Shown: positions 60,092 through 64,000 of the stretch, piece by piece
How the letters are laid out: the number at the start of each line of letters is the position of its first letter
Numbering within the stretch: the stretch's first letter is position 1
From: Ctenosaura bakeri
Lineage: Eukaryota; Chordata; Lepidosauria; Squamata; Iguanidae
NCBI GenBank assembly: GCA_948474755.1
Contig: CAOLHI010001040.1
Location: 186,001-250,000 of the forward strand
Direction of reading: 5' to 3'
Length of the DNA stretch: 64,000 nucleotides
Program-made: the position numbers and the translations under genes
Notes under the pieces: generated by a model
Told to the model about the DNA's origin: nothing
Database searches by the model: none
The model's input: the letters and a program-made list of their open reading frames with translations, nothing else

Positions 60092-61929
60092 CTAGTTTAA
60101 AATGCAAAAGTAGTTTTCACTGAATTAAATAAGCAGAAGGGAAAGGACAGGAGAGATACATCTTCCCCTTCCCAGTGGGCACAGGCCAAAGCAAACTGCT
60201 GCAGCCTCTCCTAGCTTGTGTATTCTTCTTCATTTATAACATTTGCTATTTTGACCACACTCTGAGGGTGCTGGGGTACACATGTCCTGGTTTTCATCTG
60301 TGAAATATTGGAGGGTATGCACATGGAGAAAAGCTGATTCACTCTTTCCCTTTTGTTTCAGTTCAAAATCATCCTTCTCAGCATGCTTTCCTCCTTGGTC
60401 TTCCTTGTGTATTTATCACTGCAAATGAAAAAGTAGTTTAGGTAAGGTGGTTTTGAGTTTTAAAGGGACTGGCATGGGGAGGGTTAAGCAGTCTCTTTGC
60501 TTCACCCTTCAGCCTGCCCTAGGCTGCTTTCAGTTTAAAGGCACAACAACAGAGGAATAAATTCCAGAAACACAGAGAACAATGTAGTTTGAGACAAAGT
60601 AAAGGAGAAAAACTAAAGGGATAGGACATAAAAAGCAGAGAGAAAGAAAGCTAGTATTAGTTTCTCCTGGTTCTTGAAATACACAAAGAAGGGCTTTCAA
60701 TCTCATCTGTCTTATTTCATGGGCAACACACGCAGTGATGGGGTGAGCACCACAACTTTTGAAAATAAAGAGGATAGCCTCTGACAGATGGATGTTAATA
60801 TACCTTTTAGTGCAGGAGAACAGTTTATTCTGGAGCATGAAATCAAATTAGGGCATCTGTAGCTGGCAGTGTGTCATTCAGATTCACATTTTGCACATCA
60901 AAGACACTCGGTTCTTGGGTGTTATTATTTTTATTTTATTTTTACCCATACATTAGCTCTACCTTTATTTACTTCTTTTAAGTGCTGCACTGCTGCTGTT
61001 CAATCTGCTGGGAGAGGTTTATGAACTGGATCTGGCAGGTATTAAAATTTGTTGATACAGTCTTGCTGATTTCTCCTGAGACCTCTGCAAATAGTGTTGC
61101 TGGGCCCATTTACTGTGAAGGAAGGCAACAGCCGAGCCACTGTAGGGGAAGAATTAAAATGCCAACTCAATTCTCAGCCAACACAACACATAGGCTGCAG
61201 AACACATACACCACAATGTTATTGCAGAACTATCCACATTGGCCTGTAGTACTATTCTGACAGAGTTCTTGATGGACTGCATTGTGAATTATAGTCAGAA
61301 CATAAGAGCACCCAACAGTTAATGAAACTTCTTCCTTTACTTGATTCTACAATTCCCAATAGTCTTACTTCATTTAACTGTGTATTTCATTATTTTATTT
61401 GTGATACCCCTGAAAGCCAAGCAAGTCCCAATGGCTATAAGTCTAATGTTAAAAATAAGGTTAAATGTTTAATGTTTTACACACCCAAGTATTGTTAGCT
61501 TTATCTACAGAGAGAGAGCCATGAAAAAGGCATGGAGAGATAACCCAATGAAGCTGATCAACTATAGGTTCAGGATTGAGAAGGGGAAGCACTTCATGTA
61601 ATTTACAGTGGCTTGAAGCTCTCCAGTCGTGGTATAGGGAGCTATCTTTCAGATAGCTCCAGATTTCCTATACTGAGCATAGCTCTAGATTTCCTGTATT
61701 AAGTGGGATTGAGTTAAGTGGCCCACAAAGGTTATTCTGGATGTATGATTCTATAGTTATAGTGAACAATTAACTCATGAAATTAAGTACTAGAAAGATG
61801 TGGCAATAGCATAACAACCACTAGCTTAGATGTCTATATGTGTGAGTCTGTAAGTGTGTGTGTGCGGGGGGGGGTAAACCCCATTGGGTGAATGTAAGAA
61901 AGATAGCTATATCCGTTTAGGAATGACTG
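60092..61929. other. No gene recognised
   Basis: Unique-looking. Frames of about 100 codons (60530-60838 minus, 60982-61260 plus) have no recognised content. A G-run lies at 61866. Confidence 0.45.
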
Positions 61930-63640
61930 TTGGTTGCTTATTAATTTAATTTATATCTCAGCTTTGTTTTGGCACAGGGCCAAAAAGCTTTTTCCCCCCA
62001 AAGTAAACAATTTCATTAAATACTCTAGACAGTTTTAAAACACATTAAAACATAGGGAAATGATAAAAGCATTACCCACTCCATTAAAAGACCCTTCTGC
62101 CACATTATGTTAAATGCAAAGGCCTGCCTGAATAAAAATGTCTCTGCCTGGTGACAGAAAGAGAGCAGACTGAGCTCGCAATGGGAAAGAGTTCCACAAG
62201 GAGATGTTCCCTTATGTCCTCACCAAATATACCTGTGATGGTGGTGAGACAGAGAGAAAGCCTTCCTTTGAACATCATAAGTCTCAGGCAGTCTCATATG
62301 GCCTTTCAGATAGTCTGGAACCAAATTCATACAAGGCTTTAAAGGTCATAAGCAGTAATTTGAATTGTGCCTACTGATAGCCAGTGAAGTTCTTGCAGCA
62401 AATCAGCGTCAGTCAACAGCCTGGCCCATAATTTTTGACAGTTTCCAAAGGAAGCTCCACATAGAGAGTGAGTTACAATAATTGAAGTGGGATGTAATAA
62501 AGGCATGTGCTACAGTTGCCAGATCTGTGTTGGAATGGGCTCAGATGGCATACTGGTTTTAGCTATGCTAATACAGTCCTGGCATCAAGGCTCAAAACTT
62601 TAGTAAAGAAACACACCTAAGCTGAGAACCTTATATTTCAGGGGGAGTATAACCCCTCCCAGCACAGGCTAAATCCCTCTTCCTTGATCTGCCCTAACTG
62701 ACCAGGAGCCCCTCTGTCTTACCTGGATTAAGTTTCAATTTGTTTGCCTTCATTGAGTCCATCACTGACAGCAGACACGGATTTAGCACAGAAACTGTCT
62801 CCTTGGAATTAATTGAAAAGGAGGAATAGAGTTTGGTGCCATCAGTATACTGAAGGCTGAATTCTAAAACTCCAGATAACCTATCCAAGTTGTTCTATGT
62901 AGATAATAAATAGCATGGGGGACAAACCAAACACTGAATAACATCACAGGCCTACAGCCAAGGGGTCAAACAGGAATCCCCCAGCACTATCATCTGAGTT
63001 CAGCCATCCAAGAAGAAATCAACTCATTGTAAAAGTGTCCCCAGTTCCCATCCCAGACAGGCAGCCCAAAAGGATACTGTGCTCAATGGTATCAAAAGTT
63101 GCTGAGAGGTTCCCTGCATAGCTCATCCACCATGGCAACAAAAGCTATCTCCATTCAATTACTAAGCCTGAACCCAGATTTAAGTAGGTGTAGATAATTC
63201 ATTTATCCATGAAATTCTGAAGCTGGGAGGTGACTGGACACTCTATAAACTTGTCTTAGAAAAGGATATTGGTGACTGGATAGTAATTCTCCAATGTGGT
63301 AGGGTCCAGTGATGGCCTCACTACCACTTCTTTTAGGCAGGCTGGAAATCTGCCTTGCCATAATGAGTCATTCACTACTCTCCTTTCCCACTCAACCAGT
63401 CATTCTACGCCTGCTTTTATCAGTCATGAATGTTATGCGTCCAGTATGCACGTGGTGGCTCCTACATCTTGAGGACCCCATTCATATCTTCAGGATGAAA
63501 AAAATGACAGTTATCCAATAACAAAGGATAAGCAGGAACCAAGGTTACATTCACTGGACCTGTATGAACTACAGCATCCATGTCAGTGTGGATCTGAACA
63601 ATTTTGTCTTCAAAGTATCATGGTAGTTAAATGAAGTTCC
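61930..63640 (-). pseudogene. L2-clade LINE reverse transcriptase, decayed
   Basis: On the minus strand, broken frames still read as the L2 reverse transcriptase. Motif A, NLSATFDTIEHSILLGCL, lies at about 63058-63112, followed by a VLSPMLFIIYI piece near 62925. The catalytic motif C reads YTDGTKLYSSF at about 62822-62852 in place of the usual YADD, so it is dead. NKLKLNPGKTEGLLVS closes an open stretch (62694-62888). A WNSFPLRAQ-like C-terminal trace lies near 62180, and the 3' end approaches 61930. The upstream part fades beyond 63640. Confidence 0.8.
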
Positions 63641-64000
63641 ATTTACTGAAGCAATATACCTCTATGTATTAAACAGATAACGAACAATGGAAAATGACTA
63701 TTGTTCTCATTCTGTGCTCATAAGCTTCCAGAGACCTCTACTGCCCATTGCTGGAAAAAAGAAGAATCCTAAGGCATCAAATGACTTTCACACCAGGCCA
63801 CAGCCAAAGAAGTTTGAGCTTTTAGTTGTTCATACAGCAAGATAATCTAGAATTCAATTTTTCAAGATGATGTCCCTATGGAAATCATTAAGTACACAAG
63901 GATGAATAGTGCCATCTAGTTTTACCATGCCAGTGGTACTTTTTGTTCTACTGGCATTCAGTCTGGTCTTAGCCAAAGACTATACCAACTTTCATTCTAT
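63641..64000. other. No gene recognised
   Basis: Right edge of the window. It may be further decayed L2 sequence, but no motif is legible. Confidence 0.35.

Overview
The window reads as intergenic or intronic DNA of a squamate reptile, most likely a lizard. The evidence is its repeat mix: a long L1, CR1, two kinds of L2 fragment, a Bov-B (RTE) LINE, tRNA-derived lizard-type SINEs, a probable R4-like LINE, several retroviral- or Gypsy-type LTRs, many short inverted-repeat DNA transposons, and a SPIN-type hAT element. No host protein-coding gene can be supported. Nearly every longer reading frame lies inside a repeat or has no recognisable content. One possible 3' terminal exon (10520-10790) and four unique AT-rich blocks that resemble conserved non-coding DNA are the only hints of host function. 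The species cannot be fixed from the sequence.

Layout: 1-13.6 kb holds a broken MITE, LTR-like pieces, two SINEs (one split by an LTR-like insertion) and a second related LTR-like element. 13.6-24.9 kb holds a palindromic MITE, a 646-bp LTR, old CR1 pieces, and a CR1 copy interrupted twice, by a 768-bp solo LTR with a perfect 5-bp duplication and by a GC-rich MITE. 25-30 kb is mostly unique sequence, with a local diverged duplication flanking a conserved-looking block. 30-34.5 kb holds CR1 and L2 ends, an R4-like LINE split by a SPIN element with an exact 8-bp duplication and a GC-rich non-SPIN interior, and a MITE containing a 265-bp inverted repeat. 35-44 kb holds two or three LTRs and a pair of diverged unclassified repeats. 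46.3-47.9 kb is a decayed Bov-B LINE with a nested SINE. 48.2-55.3 kb is a complete but inactivated L1 (7,039 bp) bounded by an 11-bp duplication. 55.7-64 kb holds L2 fragments on both strands, three more MITEs and long AAT/ATT microsatellites.

Nothing here works together as a pathway. The record is one of layered transposition: LINEs hit by LTRs, LTR-like elements in SINEs, SINEs in LINEs, and DNA transposons in both. The strongest items are the intact-boundary L1 with degenerate 5' tandem units, the SPIN derivative with foreign GC-rich cargo, and the MITE group whose internal hairpins are kept while their stem sequences change. All assignments come from reading the sequence; no database search was possible.
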